From NCBI RefSeq assembly GCF_029589435.1, contig NZ_JARRAG010000002.1:1550001-1614000 (forward strand): a stretch of DNA of 64,000 nt. Direction: 5' to 3'. A program made the translations under genes and the position numbers. The notes beneath the pieces are model-generated. The model saw only the letters and a program-made list of their open reading frames with translations, was not told the DNA's origin and did no database searches. Position 1 is the stretch's first letter. Each line of letters opens with the position of its first letter. Positions 11,081 to 22,548 of the stretch are shown one piece after another. This DNA is from Paludisphaera mucosa (lineage in GTDB: Bacteria; Planctomycetota; Planctomycetia; Isosphaerales; Isosphaeraceae).

Positions 11081-12097
11081 TCACTTCGTCGCCGTCCGGT
11101 CGGCTTTCGGCCCGGCCAGGCCCTCGGGCTTCTCGCGCCGCGGCCGTCGCGGCGGGTCGAGGTAGCGGTAGCCGCTGTTGGGGTTGGTCTTGTCGAACGC
11201 GAAGGCCTCGCGATGGTGGAGGAAGTCCTTGACGTAGGCGATCGGGATGGCGAAGCCCAGATTGTCGGCCATGTCCGCCCGCGCGCCCCGGCTGGTGACC
11301 CCGATGACCTCGCCCCGCGCGTTGAACAGCGGCCCGCCCGAGTTGCCCGGGTTGATCGCGGTGTCGGTCTGGAGGAAGAGCTGGCCCTCCAGGTTCCGGC
11401 TGCGGTTGCTGATGATCCCCTGCGTCACCGAACGCTCCAGGCCCAGCGGGTTGCCGACGGCGAAGACCGAGTCCCCCGTGTTGACGTCCTCCCCATTACC
11501 CAGGATCACGTGGCTGGGTTTCACGTCGGCCGGCAGCGGCAGCTTGATCAGGGCCAGGTCGAAGAACGGGTTGACCGAGACGATCTCGGCGTCCTCGACG
11601 CGGCGGCGGGCCAGGCCGCCGCCGGCGGTGTTCTGGTAGAAGATCGCCGCGATCCGGGTCTCGCCCTCGATGACGTGGGCGTTGGTGATCGCGTAGCCCT
11701 GGTCGTTGATCAAAAACCCCGAACCCTTGCCCGAGGGGGTCTCGATCGAGACGACCGACTCGCCGAACTTGGCCACCAGCTCCTTGACCGGCGAGGGCCG
11801 CAGCACGCCCGTCGAGAAGAAGCCCGAGGCGTCGACGGTGGTCGCGCCCGGGGCCGCGGCGACGACGGCCCCGGCCTCCTCCCCCTTGGCCCGGCGGGCG
11901 ATCGACTCGCGGGGGACCTTCAGCAGGTCGTACCCCAGGTCGACGTAGAGGGCCTCCGGCTTCTCGGCCACGACGTCGCCGACGACCCGCTGGCCGTCCT
12001 TCAGGAAGATCGTCTCGAACCCGTCGCCCTGGGCCGCGCCGGCCCCGGCCGCGAGGCCGAGCAGGGTCGCGGCGCCGATCACTCGAATCCCACGCAT
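11081..12097 (-). CDS. exported trypsin-like serine protease (S1C, Deg/HtrA-like)
   Basis: The 338-residue protein has a signal peptide (VIGAATLLGLAAGAGAAQG), then a small beta domain (FLKDGQRVVGDVVAEK), then a chymotrypsin-fold protease. The catalytic triad is visible as TNAHV (His), DLALI (Asp) and GNSGGPL (Ser). The oxyanion region VGNPLGLERSVTQGI is typical of Deg/HtrA enzymes. No PDZ domain follows, and the C terminus is a short basic tail. It probably acts in the periplasm in protein quality control or processing. The gene is divergent from the one at 12430. Confidence 0.9.
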   Translation of the reverse strand: MRGIRVIGAATLLGLAAGAGAAQGDGFETIFLKDGQRVVGDVVAEKPEALYVDLGYDLLKVPRESIARRAKGEEAGAVVAAAPGATTVDASGFFSTGVLRPSPVKELVAKFGESVVSIETPSGKGSGFLINDQGYAITNAHVIEGETRIAAIFYQNTAGGGLARRRVEDAEIVSVNPFFDLALIKLPLPADVKPSHVILGNGEDVNTGDSVFAVGNPLGLERSVTQGIISNRSRNLEGQLFLQTDTAINPGNSGGPLFNARGEVIGVTSRGARADMADNLGFAIPIAYVKDFLHHREAFAFDKTNPNSGYRYLDPPRRPRREKPEGLAGPKADRTATK

Positions 12098-12429
12098 AGG
12101 CGGCGGAGTCCTTCTTGGTTCGTCCCGACGATCCGTCCCGGGCCGACGGCCCCGCGGCGCTTCATTGTAAAAGCCCGCGCAGGCGTTGCAACCCTGGCGA
12201 TGCGGCCGGCTTGCCGGAAAATCCCGCGTCGCCGGCCGACTCCCTTGGCTAGTTTGCTAAAAGACCGGCTAAACTTGAAGACGACTTGACGGACTTTGAC
12301 GATTCGGGCTAGCTACTCGCAGCGACGCCCGGGTCGCAACGACCGCGTCCGCCGACCTCCGCCCCCTTAAATACGATACGCTCTCGGCCCCGTCCCTTCC
12401 GCGGGACATAGACCTGGGGAGACAGTCCC
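12098..12429. other. 332-base divergent intergenic region
   Basis: It separates the protease gene (minus) from the gene at 12430 (plus). AT-richer patches occur near 12230-12300 (GCTAGTTTGCTAAAAG, ACTTGACGGACTTTGACG) and near 12368-12378 (TTAAATACGATACG). TACGAT at 12372-12377 could be a -10 for the plus-strand gene, but no good -35 precedes it. GTCCC/GGGAC forms a small hairpin at 12392-12407. No coding sequence or tRNA is seen. Confidence 0.4.
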
Positions 12430-13209
12430 GTGTGGATCCTCACAAGGCGGTTCGCGCTCGCCGTCGCGCTCTCGACGACCGTCGCGGCCGGCGTCGGCCG
12501 GGCGCAGGATGAACCCGCCGCCAAGCCGGCGGCCGACCCGGCCGACTTGGTCCGGCCCGAGAAGGACCCGTCGCCCAAGATGGTCCCCGACCTGCCGACC
12601 ATCCCCTGGCGGCACGACCGCCTCTCCCACGGCTGGACGCCGATCAAGACCACGCCCCTGCCCAAGGACCGCGAGGGGATCTGGGTCCTGGACTTCGCCT
12701 TCAAGCCGCTCCGCATCCAGACGGTCGAGGTCCCCGGCAAGGGGCGTAAGGCCGTGCATTACCTCTACTACAAGGTCGTCAACCGCACGGCCGCCCCCCG
12801 GCCCTTCTACCCCCAGTTCATCATGGTGAACGAGCGCGGGCAGCGGATCGAGGACGCCGTGGTCCCCGAGGCCGTGCCGGTCGTCCAGAACCGCGAGGAC
12901 CCCTCGATCCCGGTCCGGGGCGCGGTCAACATCATGGGGGTGCTCCCGCCCAGCACCAAGCAGGGCGTCGACGACGCCGTCTTCGGCGTGGCCGTGTGGG
13001 ACAGGTGGGACACGTCGTCCGACCGCTTCAGCATCTACGTCCGCGGCCTCTCCGACGGCTACAAGGAAGTCGCCCCGCCCGACGGCGGCAAGCCGATCGT
13101 CAAGTACAAGACGCTCCGGCTCGACTTCATCCGCCGGGGCGACGACCGCAACATCTCCGAGAAGGAGATCGAGCCCAACGAGCCCCCGTACGAGTGGGTC
13201 TACTGGTGA
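12430..13209 (+). CDS. exported protein of unknown function, planctomycete type
   Basis: The frame starts at GTG, giving 259 residues. The start is followed by a signal peptide ([20 protein letters not shown], cleavage near GRAQ). The mature part is beta-rich: [32 protein letters not shown] and FRIRR-type strands ending YEWVYW. This resembles a secreted immunoglobulin-like or beta-sandwich protein. No enzymatic motif is seen. The final EPPYEWVYW is a strikingly aromatic C terminus. It converges on queC with a 37-base gap. Confidence 0.75.
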   Translation: MWILTRRFALAVALSTTVAAGVGRAQDEPAAKPAADPADLVRPEKDPSPKMVPDLPTIPWRHDRLSHGWTPIKTTPLPKDREGIWVLDFAFKPLRIQTVEVPGKGRKAVHYLYYKVVNRTAAPRPFYPQFIMVNERGQRIEDAVVPEAVPVVQNREDPSIPVRGAVNIMGVLPPSTKQGVDDAVFGVAVWDRWDTSSDRFSIYVRGLSDGYKEVAPPDGGKPIVKYKTLRLDFIRRGDDRNISEKEIEPNEPPYEWVYW

Positions 13210-13246
13210 GCCCGGCCCGACCCGGCCCCGCCCGCGCCGGGCGTCC

Positions 13247-13957
13247 TCAGCCGGCGTAGGCGACCGGGTCGCGCATCCCCAGCCGCTCGAAGGCCGCGAG
13301 CCGCAGGCGGCAGGAGTCGCAACGCCCGCAGGCCAGGCCCTCGGGCGTGGGGTCGTAGCAGCTGTGGGTCAGGCCGTAGTCGACCCCCAGCTCCAGGCCG
13401 CGACGGATGATGGCCTCCTTGGTCAGCTTCAGGAGCGGGGCGTGGATCTTGAACGCCCCCGCCCCCTCCACGCCCGCCTTGGTCGCCAGGTCGGCCAGCC
13501 GCTCGAAGGCGTGCAGGAACTCGGGCCGGCAGTCGGGGTAACCCGAGTAGTCGACGCAGTTGACGCCGACGAACAGGTCGAAGGCCCCGAGGCTCTCGGC
13601 CCAGGCCAGGGCCAGCGACAGGAAGACGGTGTTGCGGGCGGGGACGTAGGTGATCGGGATGCCCGAAGCCATCTCGGCCTCGTCGCGGTCCTTGGGGACG
13701 TCGACGTCGGCCGTCAAGGCGCTGCCGCCGAAGGCCCGCAGGTCGATGGCCAGCTCGACGTGGCGGACCACGCCCATCGCCGTCGCCACCCGCCGGGCCG
13801 CCGCCGTCTCGACGGCGTGCCGCTGGCCGTAGGCGACCGTCAGCGCGTAAGGCGCGAAGCCCGCCGCCACGGCCTCGGCCAGCGCCGTGGCCGAGTCGAG
13901 CCCGCCGCTGAGCAGGACCACCGCCGGCCGTTTCTCGTCGTTCGGGTCCACGCTCAC
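13247..13957 (-). CDS. queC: 7-cyano-7-deazaguanine synthase QueC
   Basis: The 236-residue enzyme makes preQ0 from 7-carboxy-7-deazaguanine with ATP and ammonia, in queuosine synthesis. Seen are the ATP pyrophosphatase motif [14 protein letters not shown] at the N terminus, the [14 protein letters not shown] motif and the C-terminal zinc-binding cysteines CGRCDSC with an earlier HSCYDP. The frame is open much further upstream. GTG at 13957 was chosen because GGAGG sits about 8 bases before it and the length then fits the family. No other queuosine gene is adjacent. The gene is divergent from rpmA. Confidence 0.93.
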   Translation of the reverse strand: MSVDPNDEKRPAVVLLSGGLDSATALAEAVAAGFAPYALTVAYGQRHAVETAAARRVATAMGVVRHVELAIDLRAFGGSALTADVDVPKDRDEAEMASGIPITYVPARNTVFLSLALAWAESLGAFDLFVGVNCVDYSGYPDCRPEFLHAFERLADLATKAGVEGAGAFKIHAPLLKLTKEAIIRRGLELGVDYGLTHSCYDPTPEGLACGRCDSCRLRLAAFERLGMRDPVAYAG

Positions 13958-14003
13958 GGGGCGTCCCTCCTGGTTCCAGGTCCGGCCGCCGGGAGATCCG
14001 GAC

Positions 14004-14033
14004 TTGTCGGGCCTTGGATCGTTCGGATAGTCT
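14004..14033 (+). promoter_or_regulatory. candidate promoter for rpmA-obgE-coaX-proC
   Basis: TTGTCG and TAGTCT are separated by 18 bases, about 140 bases before rpmA. Called by eye. Confidence 0.35.
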
Positions 14034-14173
14034 ATCATGATCGGCGGGAAACCGACCTGCGCCGCCTCACGCTGCGCCCGGACGGACCCGCCCCCGCCCG
14101 TCCCCGGCATGGACCGGACCGGACGTCGGCATTCCCTGCGACGGATCCCCAGAGACAGAGAAGGTCGAGCGAG

Positions 14174-14437
14174 ATGGCTCACAAAAAAGGACAGGGCTCG
14201 AGCCGCAACGGCCGCGACTCGAATCCCCAGATGCTGGGCATCAAGTTGTTCGGCGGCCAGGCGGCCAAGCCCGGCAGCATCATCTGCCGCCAGCGCGGCA
14301 CCCGCTGGACGCCCGGCAAGAACGTCGGCGTCGGCCGCGACTGGACGATTTTTTCGCTGATCGAGGGCAAGGTCAAGTTCGACCAGGAAGGCCGTCGGAT
14401 CAACGTCTTCCCCGCCTCCGAGGTCAGCTCCAACTGA
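14174..14437 (+). CDS. rpmA: 50S ribosomal protein bL27
   Basis: The 87-residue protein starts [20 protein letters not shown], the conserved N terminus of bL27 that reaches toward the peptidyl-transferase centre. It continues with [21 protein letters not shown]. The length is normal. The start lacks the cleavable N-terminal extension seen in some Firmicutes. A GAGCGAG-like purine stretch precedes the ATG. The rpmA-obgE order is a widely conserved pair. rplU (bL21), usually just upstream of rpmA, is absent, and queC is there instead on the other strand. Confidence 0.97.
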   Translation: MAHKKGQGSSRNGRDSNPQMLGIKLFGGQAAKPGSIICRQRGTRWTPGKNVGVGRDWTIFSLIEGKVKFDQEGRRINVFPASEVSSN

Positions 14438-14545
14438 GATGATTCCTGCCCGGGCGCGAACGCCCGGATGCGGACGAGCGAAGAACAATGGGAGGGCGGG
14501 CGTCCCGCGGCCATCCGCCGGGGTTCCCGCTCTCCGTTCGCTTGA

Positions 14546-16424
<1,879 letters not shown>

Positions 16425-16428
<4 letters not shown>

Positions 16429-17273
16429 AGCCACCCGCCGCAACGGCCGACCGCGACGCACTCCGCTGGGGCTTCATCGGATCGGGCCGGATGGCCTCGG
16501 CCCTGGTCAAGGGGATGATCCGAGCGGGGGTGGCGACGCCCGACCGGATCGTCGCCAGCGACCCGCAGGCCGGCACCCGCGACGAGCTGGCGCGCGAGGC
16601 GGGTATCGCCGTCCACGCGTCGAACTCCCCCGTGGTCGAGGCGAGCGACGCCATCGTCCTGGCGGTCAAGCCGCAGAGCATGGCGAGCGTGCTGGCCGAG
16701 ATCGCCCCGATGCTCGCGCCCCGGCACCTGATCGTCTCGATCGCGGCCGGCGTGGGGATCGGCGCGATGCGCGCCGCCCTGGGTGCGTCGACGCGGATCG
16801 TCCGCGTGATGCCGAACACCCCTGCACTGCTGGGCGAGGGGGCCTCGGCCTACGCGCTCGGGCCCGACGCGACGGACGCCGACGCCCAGGCCGTGCAGCG
16901 GTTCCTGGACTCGGTCGGCCGCTCGGTGCGGGTGCCGGAGTCGCAGCTCGACGCCGTGACGGGCCTCTCCGGCAGCGGCCCCGCGTTCGTCTACATGGTC
17001 ATCGAGGCCCTCTCCGACGGCGGCGTCCGCGCCGGCCTGCCGCGCGACGTCGCGACGACCCTGGCCGCCCAGACGGTCCTCGGCGCCGCCAAGATGGTCC
17101 TGGAGACCGGCCTCCACCCCGGGGCCCTGAAGGACCAGGTGACGAGCCCCGGCGGCACCACCATCGCCGGCGTCCAGGTCCTCGAACGCGCGGCCCTCCG
17201 CGGCGCCCTGATCGACGCCGTCGACGCCGCCGCCCGCCGCTCGGCCGAGCTGGCGGGACCGGCTCGGCCCTGA
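16425..17273 (+). CDS. proC: pyrroline-5-carboxylate reductase
   Basis: The 282-residue enzyme makes the last step of proline synthesis, reducing pyrroline-5-carboxylate with NAD(P)H. Seen are the Rossmann start WGFIGSGRMASALVKGM, AVKPQSM, RVMPNTPALLGEG, and the family signature region TGLSGSGPAFVY and DQVTSPGGTTIAG. The ATG overlaps the coaX stop by 4 bases (ATGA). An in-frame opening exists further upstream, but it is the shadow of coaX. It is the last gene of the rpmA-obgE-coaX-proC run. Confidence 0.95.
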
Positions 17274-17355
17274 AGCTTGCGAAATGAAACCGGCCCCCTA
17301 GGATTCGGCGAGGGCTGAGAAAGTCCGCCGACCGGTCACAGGAAGGAGCGGGATC

Positions 17356-18429
17356 ATGAGTCGCAAGGCGTTGATCGTGGGCGGCACCGGCATCGTGGGC
17401 ACCAGCCTGGCCGAGCACCTGCTCGGGCGTGGATGGGAGGTCGTCAGCCTGGCGAGGCGGCCGTCCGGCGGCGTCGACGGGACGGTGCCCGTCGCGGCCG
17501 ATCTCTTCGATCCTGGCGGATTGCGCGTCGTCCTGGACAAAATCCGACCGTCGCACGTCTTCTACGCGACCTGGTCGCGCCATCCCACCGAGGCCGAGAA
17601 CATTCGAGCCAACGGGACGATGCTGCGCAACCTGCTGGACGTCCTGCGGGCCAACGGAGGCGTCGAGCACTTCGCGCTGGTGACGGGCCTGAAGCATTAT
17701 CTCGGGCCGTTCGAGATGTACGCGAAGGGGACGCCCCCCGTCACGCCCTTCCGCGAGTCGCTGCCGAGGCTGGACGTCCCCAACTTCTACTACACGCTGG
17801 AAGACGAGTTGTTCGCGGCCGCCGAGCGCGACGGCTTCGGCTGGAGCGTGCACCGGCCGCACACGATCATCGGCCATGCCGCCAGCAACGTGATGAACAT
17901 GGGGTCGACGCTCGCCGTGTACGCGTCCTTCTGCCGCGAGACCGGCCGGCCGTTCACGTTCCCCGGCAGCGCCGCACAGTGGTACGGGCTGACCGACATG
18001 ACCGAGGCTCGACTGTTGGCGCGGCATCTCGAGTGGGCCGCGACGACCCCCGCGGCGCGGAACCAGGCGCTCAACGTCGTCGACGGCGACGTCTTCCGCT
18101 GGAGCTGGATGTGGGGCCGCATCGCCGAGTGGTTCGGCCTGGAACCGGCCCCCTTCCCCGGCGAGCACAGCCCGCTCGCCGAGCAGATGGTCGACGCGGG
18201 CCCGGCCTGGGCGGACATCGCCGGCCGCCACGGCCTGGTCGAGCCCAGGCTCGATCGAATCGCCTCGTTCTGGCACACCGACGGCGACCTCTCGCGGCCG
18301 TTCGAATGCCTCGCCGACATGTCGAAGAGCCGCGAGCTGGGCTTCCGCGAATATCAGACGAGCGACCGCGCGTTCTTCGACCTCTTCGCGAGGCTGCGTC
18401 GCGAGCGGATCATCCCCGACGCGGCGTGA
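17356..18429 (+). CDS. PRISE-type SDR reductase (progesterone 5-beta-reductase/iridoid synthase-like)
   Basis: The 357-residue short-chain dehydrogenase-like protein starts with the NAD(P)-binding GGTGIVGTSLAEHL. It carries the PRISE signature residues, a Lys in GLKHYLGPFEMYAKG and a Tyr in NFYYTLEDEL. The family reduces activated C=C bonds of enones. It is best known in plants and also occurs in bacteria. The length is right for a full-length member (about 350-390). A ribosome-site-like GGAAGGAG precedes the ATG. The natural substrate is unknown. Confidence 0.85.
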   Translation: MSRKALIVGGTGIVGTSLAEHLLGRGWEVVSLARRPSGGVDGTVPVAADLFDPGGLRVVLDKIRPSHVFYATWSRHPTEAENIRANGTMLRNLLDVLRANGGVEHFALVTGLKHYLGPFEMYAKGTPPVTPFRESLPRLDVPNFYYTLEDELFAAAERDGFGWSVHRPHTIIGHAASNVMNMGSTLAVYASFCRETGRPFTFPGSAAQWYGLTDMTEARLLARHLEWAATTPAARNQALNVVDGDVFRWSWMWGRIAEWFGLEPAPFPGEHSPLAEQMVDAGPAWADIAGRHGLVEPRLDRIASFWHTDGDLSRPFECLADMSKSRELGFREYQTSDRAFFDLFARLRRERIIPDAA

Positions 18430-18478
18430 CGAGGACGACGTGCCGCGAGGTCCCGGATCCGCCGTGCGCCGGCCGCCT

Positions 18479-18931
18479 TCAACCCCCCAGGTTGGTCGCG
18501 GCGAGCTGGATCAGGGCGAAGATCAGGCCGACGAAGAAGATCAGGTAGATGAGTCGATAGCAGTTCAGCAGCGACGACAGGGCCGACATCAGGTGGGCGA
18601 CGTCGCGGCCCCGGGATTCGGCGACGCGGCCGAAGTCGCGGCCGGCGCGGTGGGTCCAGACGCCGAAGACCATGAAGAGCATCGTCAGGAATAGCAGGCC
18701 GACCTCGAACTCCTGGAACCGCGACCAGCGCTGGACGGCCGAAACGGCGAAGCAGAGGCCGATGCCGACCATGAACAGGCCGACGAAGCTCATCTTCGAG
18801 CCCAGGTCCAGGATGATCCGGTCCTCGGCCTCGTTGAACTCGTATTCGGGTCGGGCGGGGGCGGCCGGGGCGCCGACCTCGGCCGGGATCGGGGGTGTCG
18901 CGGGACCTACGCCGCCGGATGCCGTCGCCAT
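18479..18931 (-). CDS. small membrane protein, unknown function
   Basis: The product is about 150 residues. A Pro/Ala-rich N terminus is followed by three predicted membrane segments: FVGLFMVGIGLCFAVSA, VGLLFLTMLFMVFGVW and YLIFFVGLIFALIQLAA. The start at 18931 is supported by AAGGTGG seven bases upstream. Alternative ATGs at 18973 and 19015 lengthen it. No known family is recognised, and the pattern resembles small planctomycete integral membrane proteins. The gene is divergent from guaA. Confidence 0.7.
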   Translation of the reverse strand: MATASGGVGPATPPIPAEVGAPAAPARPEYEFNEAEDRIILDLGSKMSFVGLFMVGIGLCFAVSAVQRWSRFQEFEVGLLFLTMLFMVFGVWTHRAGRDFGRVAESRGRDVAHLMSALSSLLNCYRLIYLIFFVGLIFALIQLAATNLGG

Positions 18932-18986
18932 CGCTGCCACCTTTCGCGCGAGCCTTCCGCGGGGATTTTGCATCCCCCCTTCGTTT

Positions 18987-19015
18987 ATCTGACTTCGCGC
19001 CGCCGGGGCTGTCAA
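18987..19015 (-). promoter_or_regulatory. candidate promoter of the small membrane protein gene
   Basis: On the minus strand a perfect -35 TTGACA (19015-19010) is followed after 17 bases by TCAGAT. The transcript would start near 18980. Confidence 0.4.
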
Positions 19016-19085
19016 GCGGGGGGGGCGGCGTCTCGGGCGATCGGCCCCTCCGATCCGGCCCGCGGTGAAACCGGGGCTCTGCGGG

Positions 19086-19114
19086 TTTTCGATCCCCCGC
19101 CGGCGTGCTAGACT
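19086..19114 (+). promoter_or_regulatory. candidate guaA promoter
   Basis: TTTTCG and TAGACT are separated by 17 bases, about 60 bases before the guaA start. The -35 is weak; the -10 resembles those of other genes in the window. Confidence 0.35.
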
Positions 19115-19175
19115 GACGATTTGCCGAGCCGCGTCGCGACGCCTCGCGGCCGGACTTTTTCAACTTCGTCGCTGA

Positions 19176-20753
19176 ATGGGCAAGCCTGATATGGGTCCCT
19201 CCGATCCCTCGTCGCGGCCGGTCTTGGTGCTCGACTTCGGCGCGCAGTACGTGCAGCTCATCGCGCGCCGGGTCCGCGAGCGGCACGCCTTCGCCCGCAT
19301 CGTCCGCCACGACGTCACGGCCGAGCGCGTCCGCGAGCTGAACCCGCTGGCCCTGATCCTCTCGGGCGGCCCCAGCAGCGTGTACGAGCCGGGCGCGCCC
19401 CATTGCGACCCCGAGCTGTTCCGCCTGGGCGTGCCGGTGCTGGGGATCTGCTACGGCATGCAGCTGGCGGTGCAGGCCCTGGGGGGCAAGGTCGACGCGC
19501 CGCCGGCCCGCGAGTACGGCCGGACCGACTGCCGGGTGATCGACCCGGCCGAGCCCCTCTTCCACGACGTCCCTCGCGAGACGACCGTCTGGATGAGCCA
19601 CGGCGACCAGATCCTCGACGCCGGGCCCGACTTCCTGCCCCTGGCGGCCACGGCCACCTGCCCCATCGCCGCGGCCAAGCATCGGACCTACCCGTTCTAC
19701 GGCCTCCAGTTCCACCCCGAGGTCTCGCACACCCCTTACGGGGCCCTGATGCTGGGCAATTTCCTGGACCGGATCTGCGGCAACCCCCGCGCCTGGACCA
19801 TGGAAGCCTTCATCGAGCAGGCCCTGGAACGCGTCCGCTCGCAGGTGGGGCCCGACCAGCGGGTCGTCTGCGGGCTCTCGGGCGGGGTCGACTCGGCGGT
19901 CTGCGCGGCGCTGCTGGCGAAGGCGCTCGGGCCCCGGGTCGTCTGTGTGTTCGTCGACACCGGCCTGCTCCGCGGCGGCGAGCGGGACCAGGTGGAAGAG
20001 GTCTTCCGCGGCCACAGCGACGCCGAGCTGCGGGTCGTCGACGCCTCGGCGGCGTTCCTGAAGGCTCTCGAGGGCGTGACCGACCCGCAGGAGAAGCGGG
20101 TCAAGATCGGCCACACGTTCATCGAGGTCTTCCGCGAGGAGGCCCGCTCGATTCCCGGGGCCCACTTCCTGGCCCAGGGGACGCTCTACCCCGACGTCAT
20201 CGAGAGCGGCGGCGAGCCCGACGGCCCGGCGGCCACGATCAAGATCCACCACAATGTCGGCGGCCTCCCCGCCGAGCTGGGCTTCGAGCTGATCGAGCCC
20301 CTGCGCGACCTGTTCAAGGACGAGGTCCGCCGCCTGGGCCTGGAGCTGGGCCTGCCCGACTCGCTGGTCTGGCGGCACCCCTTCCCCGGCCCGGGGCTGG
20401 CCGTCCGCTGCCTGGGCGAGGTCACCGCCCCGAGGCTCGACGTCCTCCGCCAGGCCGACGCGATCTTCCTCGACGAGCTGCGGGCCGCCGGCCTGGAGCG
20501 CCAGACGGCGCAGGCGTTCGCCGTGCTGCTGCCGGTCCGCTCGGTCGGCGTGATGGGCGACGCCCGGACCTACGAGAACGTCGTCGCCATCCGCGCCGTG
20601 GACACCGAGGACTTCATGACGGCCGACTGGTCGCGGCTCCCCCACGACCTCCTCGCCCGGACGTCGACGCGGATCATCAACACGGTCAAGGGCGTCAACC
20701 GGGTCGTGTACGACGTCACGAGCAAGCCCCCGGGGACCATCGAATGGGAGTAG
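19176..20753 (+). CDS. guaA: GMP synthase (glutamine-hydrolysing)
   Basis: The 525-residue protein converts XMP to GMP with glutamine and ATP. The class I amidotransferase domain shows the nucleophile in LGICYGMQ and the His/Glu in QFHPEVSH. The ATP pyrophosphatase domain shows [11 protein letters not shown]. The C-terminal dimerisation domain shows [13 protein letters not shown] and ends KPPGTIEWE, the usual GuaA terminus. The ATG at 19191 is an alternative start, and neither has a clear ribosome site. Length is normal. It converges on the MaoC gene. Confidence 0.97.
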   Translation: MGKPDMGPSDPSSRPVLVLDFGAQYVQLIARRVRERHAFARIVRHDVTAERVRELNPLALILSGGPSSVYEPGAPHCDPELFRLGVPVLGICYGMQLAVQALGGKVDAPPAREYGRTDCRVIDPAEPLFHDVPRETTVWMSHGDQILDAGPDFLPLAATATCPIAAAKHRTYPFYGLQFHPEVSHTPYGALMLGNFLDRICGNPRAWTMEAFIEQALERVRSQVGPDQRVVCGLSGGVDSAVCAALLAKALGPRVVCVFVDTGLLRGGERDQVEEVFRGHSDAELRVVDASAAFLKALEGVTDPQEKRVKIGHTFIEVFREEARSIPGAHFLAQGTLYPDVIESGGEPDGPAATIKIHHNVGGLPAELGFELIEPLRDLFKDEVRRLGLELGLPDSLVWRHPFPGPGLAVRCLGEVTAPRLDVLRQADAIFLDELRAAGLERQTAQAFAVLLPVRSVGVMGDARTYENVVAIRAVDTEDFMTADWSRLPHDLLARTSTRIINTVKGVNRVVYDVTSKPPGTIEWE

Positions 20754-20807
20754 CCGCAACCCCCCGCCGCGGGATTCGAAGGCTGCGGTCCTGAATTTGC
20801 TTGCTAC

Positions 20808-20845
20808 TCGGTCGAACGTCGGTGGAAATGGTGAAGTTCGACCGA
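20808..20845. terminator. bidirectional terminator candidate between guaA and the MaoC gene
   Basis: A perfect 10-bp stem TCGGTCGAAC/GTTCGACCGA has an 18-base loop and lies between two convergent genes, 54 bases past the guaA stop. No long T tract is present. Confidence 0.45.
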
Positions 20846-20929
20846 AAGGTCCACGACGGGAAGGAGACGACGGATGCGACGGGTCGCCACCTGGGCCGAT
20901 CGCCGGATCGGGCGAGGCCGGGTGATTCG

Positions 20930-21463
20930 TCAGGCTTGCGACGGCTCGTCGTCGGCGGGGAGGCTGCGGGCCCGGACGAGGGTCTGGGTGCGACCCTCCT
21001 GCACCGGCCGGTCGTCCTGGTTCAACAGGCGACGACGCCAGATCACGACGGCCCGACGGCCGCGCGATTGGGGCTCGATCGACTCGACGGTCGAGACGAC
21101 CCGGACGGTGTCGCCGAACGCGATGGGGAGCAGGAATTTCCACTCGAGGACGGCCAGGAACGCCAGGGTGTCCATCCGGGGCGCCGTGCTGGCGAGCCCG
21201 GACGCCAGGGCGAGACCGAGCAGGCCGTGGGCGACCGGCCGGCCGAAGGGGCCCTTCGCCGCCCACGCATGATCCACGTGCAGGGCGTTGAAGTCCCCGG
21301 AAAGGCCGGCGAACGTCGCCACGTCCGCCTCCGTGACCGTCCTGCCGGCGCTCTCCCATTCGTCGCCGACCACGAGGTCGTTGAAACCGAGGACCGTCGC
21401 ACGATGTCGCGTCACCTTCGGCGGGCTCCCCGGGGTCGGGTGTGGATTTCGAGCCGTTTCCAT
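20930..21463 (-). CDS. MaoC-family (R)-specific enoyl hydratase-like protein
   Basis: The 177-residue hot-dog-fold protein carries the hydratase-2 motif: FAGLSGDFNALHVDHAWA followed by FGRPVAHGLL, with the catalytic Asp and His. MaoC-like enzymes hydrate trans-2-enoyl-CoA, for example feeding polyhydroxyalkanoate or fatty-acid pathways. Residues 1-25 are a poorly conserved extension. No PHA or beta-oxidation gene is adjacent, so the pathway is open. It is divergent from the ANTAR regulator gene. Confidence 0.9.
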   Translation of the reverse strand: METARNPHPTPGSPPKVTRHRATVLGFNDLVVGDEWESAGRTVTEADVATFAGLSGDFNALHVDHAWAAKGPFGRPVAHGLLGLALASGLASTAPRMDTLAFLAVLEWKFLLPIAFGDTVRVVSTVESIEPQSRGRRAVVIWRRRLLNQDDRPVQEGRTQTLVRARSLPADDEPSQA

Positions 21464-21615
21464 GTTCGTATTTCTTCGGGGACGCCGGGCTTCGGGCCGG
21501 GGCCCCCGAGTCTATCCGGTCCGTCGCGAGGGCGGAAGCCGCGTGCGTCGCGTTGAGCACCGGGGCTCGCGGGCGACGATCGAACAACCTATCGAGCGGA
21601 GGGGAAGGAACGAGG

Positions 21616-22266
21616 ATGTCACGCCCATACCGATTCGTGATCGCGGACGACGAGAAGGCGGTCGCCGCCGGCCTGCAAAACCAGCTGGAGTCGCTGGGCT
21701 ACGACGTCGTCGCGGTCGTCCACGACGGCCAGCGGGCCGTCGAGATCTGCCGACGGCTGGCCCCCGACGCCATCTTCCTGGACATCGAGATGCCCGGCCT
21801 CGACGGCCTCGCCGCGGCCCGGCAGATCGCCGAGGATCCCGGCACGCCGGTGATCATCGTCACGGCCCACGGCCACCCCAACCTGATCGACCAGGCCGTC
21901 GAGGACGGCGTGATCTCGTACCTGTTGAAGCCCATGACGACGCCCAGCCTCCAGGCCGCCGTCGAGGTCGCCGTGGCCCGCGCCCGCGAGATCCTGGCGC
22001 TGCAGGAGAACGTCGACCACCTCAAGATGACCCTCCGAGAGCGGAAGCTGATCGAGCGCGCCAAGGGCATCCTGATGTCGCGCAAGCAGCTCAACGAGAC
22101 CGAGGCCTTCCGCCTGCTCCAGCGCCAGAGCCAGGACCGCCGCGTCCCCATGGCCAAGCTCGCCGAATCGATCATCCAGACCGACGAGCTGCTCGACTCC
22201 CCCAGCCAGGCCGTGGCCCCCGCCGCGCGGCCCCTGCGGCGGCCCGTCGACCCCCCGCTCGACTGA
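21616..22266 (+). CDS. response regulator with ANTAR RNA-binding output domain
   Basis: The 216-residue protein has a receiver domain (about 1-125) with the phosphoacceptor in DAIFLDIEMPGLDG, the switch Thr in IIVTAHGH and the Lys in LLKPM. An ANTAR domain (about 140-200) shows RKLIERAKGILMSRKQLNETEAFRLLQ-type residues. ANTAR regulators bind paired RNA hairpins and block transcription termination. ATG 21616 was chosen for the purine-rich GGAAGGAACGAGG before it; the frame is open further upstream. A histidine kinase-like gene lies two genes on. Confidence 0.93.
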   Translation: MSRPYRFVIADDEKAVAAGLQNQLESLGYDVVAVVHDGQRAVEICRRLAPDAIFLDIEMPGLDGLAAARQIAEDPGTPVIIVTAHGHPNLIDQAVEDGVISYLLKPMTTPSLQAAVEVAVARAREILALQENVDHLKMTLRERKLIERAKGILMSRKQLNETEAFRLLQRQSQDRRVPMAKLAESIIQTDELLDSPSQAVAPAARPLRRPVDPPLD

Positions 22267-22267
22267 G

Positions 22268-22296
22268 TTGACGACGCCGGGGGATCTGGTTAGGCT
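22268..22296 (+). promoter_or_regulatory. candidate promoter of the BON-like gene
   Basis: TTGACG and TAGGCT are separated by 17 bases and start 2 bases after the ANTAR gene stop. The transcript would carry a leader of about 245 bases before the ATG at 22549. Confidence 0.4.
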
Positions 22297-22316
22297 ACGT
22301 GTGCGCCGGGACGCCC

Positions 22317-22366
22317 GGGTCGGGAGACCCCTCAAAAGGCGAGTTCGGCGCGCCCGCCCAGCGGGC
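22317..22366 (+). promoter_or_regulatory. tandem hairpins in the long leader of the BON-like gene
   Basis: Hairpin 1 is GGGTC/GACCC with a GNRA-type loop GGGA (22317-22330). Hairpin 2 is GCCCGC/GCGGGC with a 3-base loop (22352-22366). Paired hairpins are the known kind of ANTAR target, but these loops do not show the usual hexaloop with A at position 1 and G at position 4. A regulatory role is inference. Confidence 0.3.
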
Positions 22367-22548
22367 CGTCCCGATCGGATGCGGGGCTTCCGCGCGGCGA
22401 GGGGAAGGATGACCCGGCGGTCGGCCCTCGACCCGAATCGCCGCCTCGTCCGCCCGCCGCGGGCGACCCGCTTTGCAGGGATGGCGACCCGCCTCGGCCG
22501 GGCGTCCGGTTCATCTCGCATCGCGGCACCAAGGACGAGGACACGGTC

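Noticed and set aside
22317-22330. Canonical ANTAR hexaloop target
   Set aside because: The loop is GGGA, or CGGGAG if opened by one pair, and lacks A at position 1, so it was not called a canonical target.
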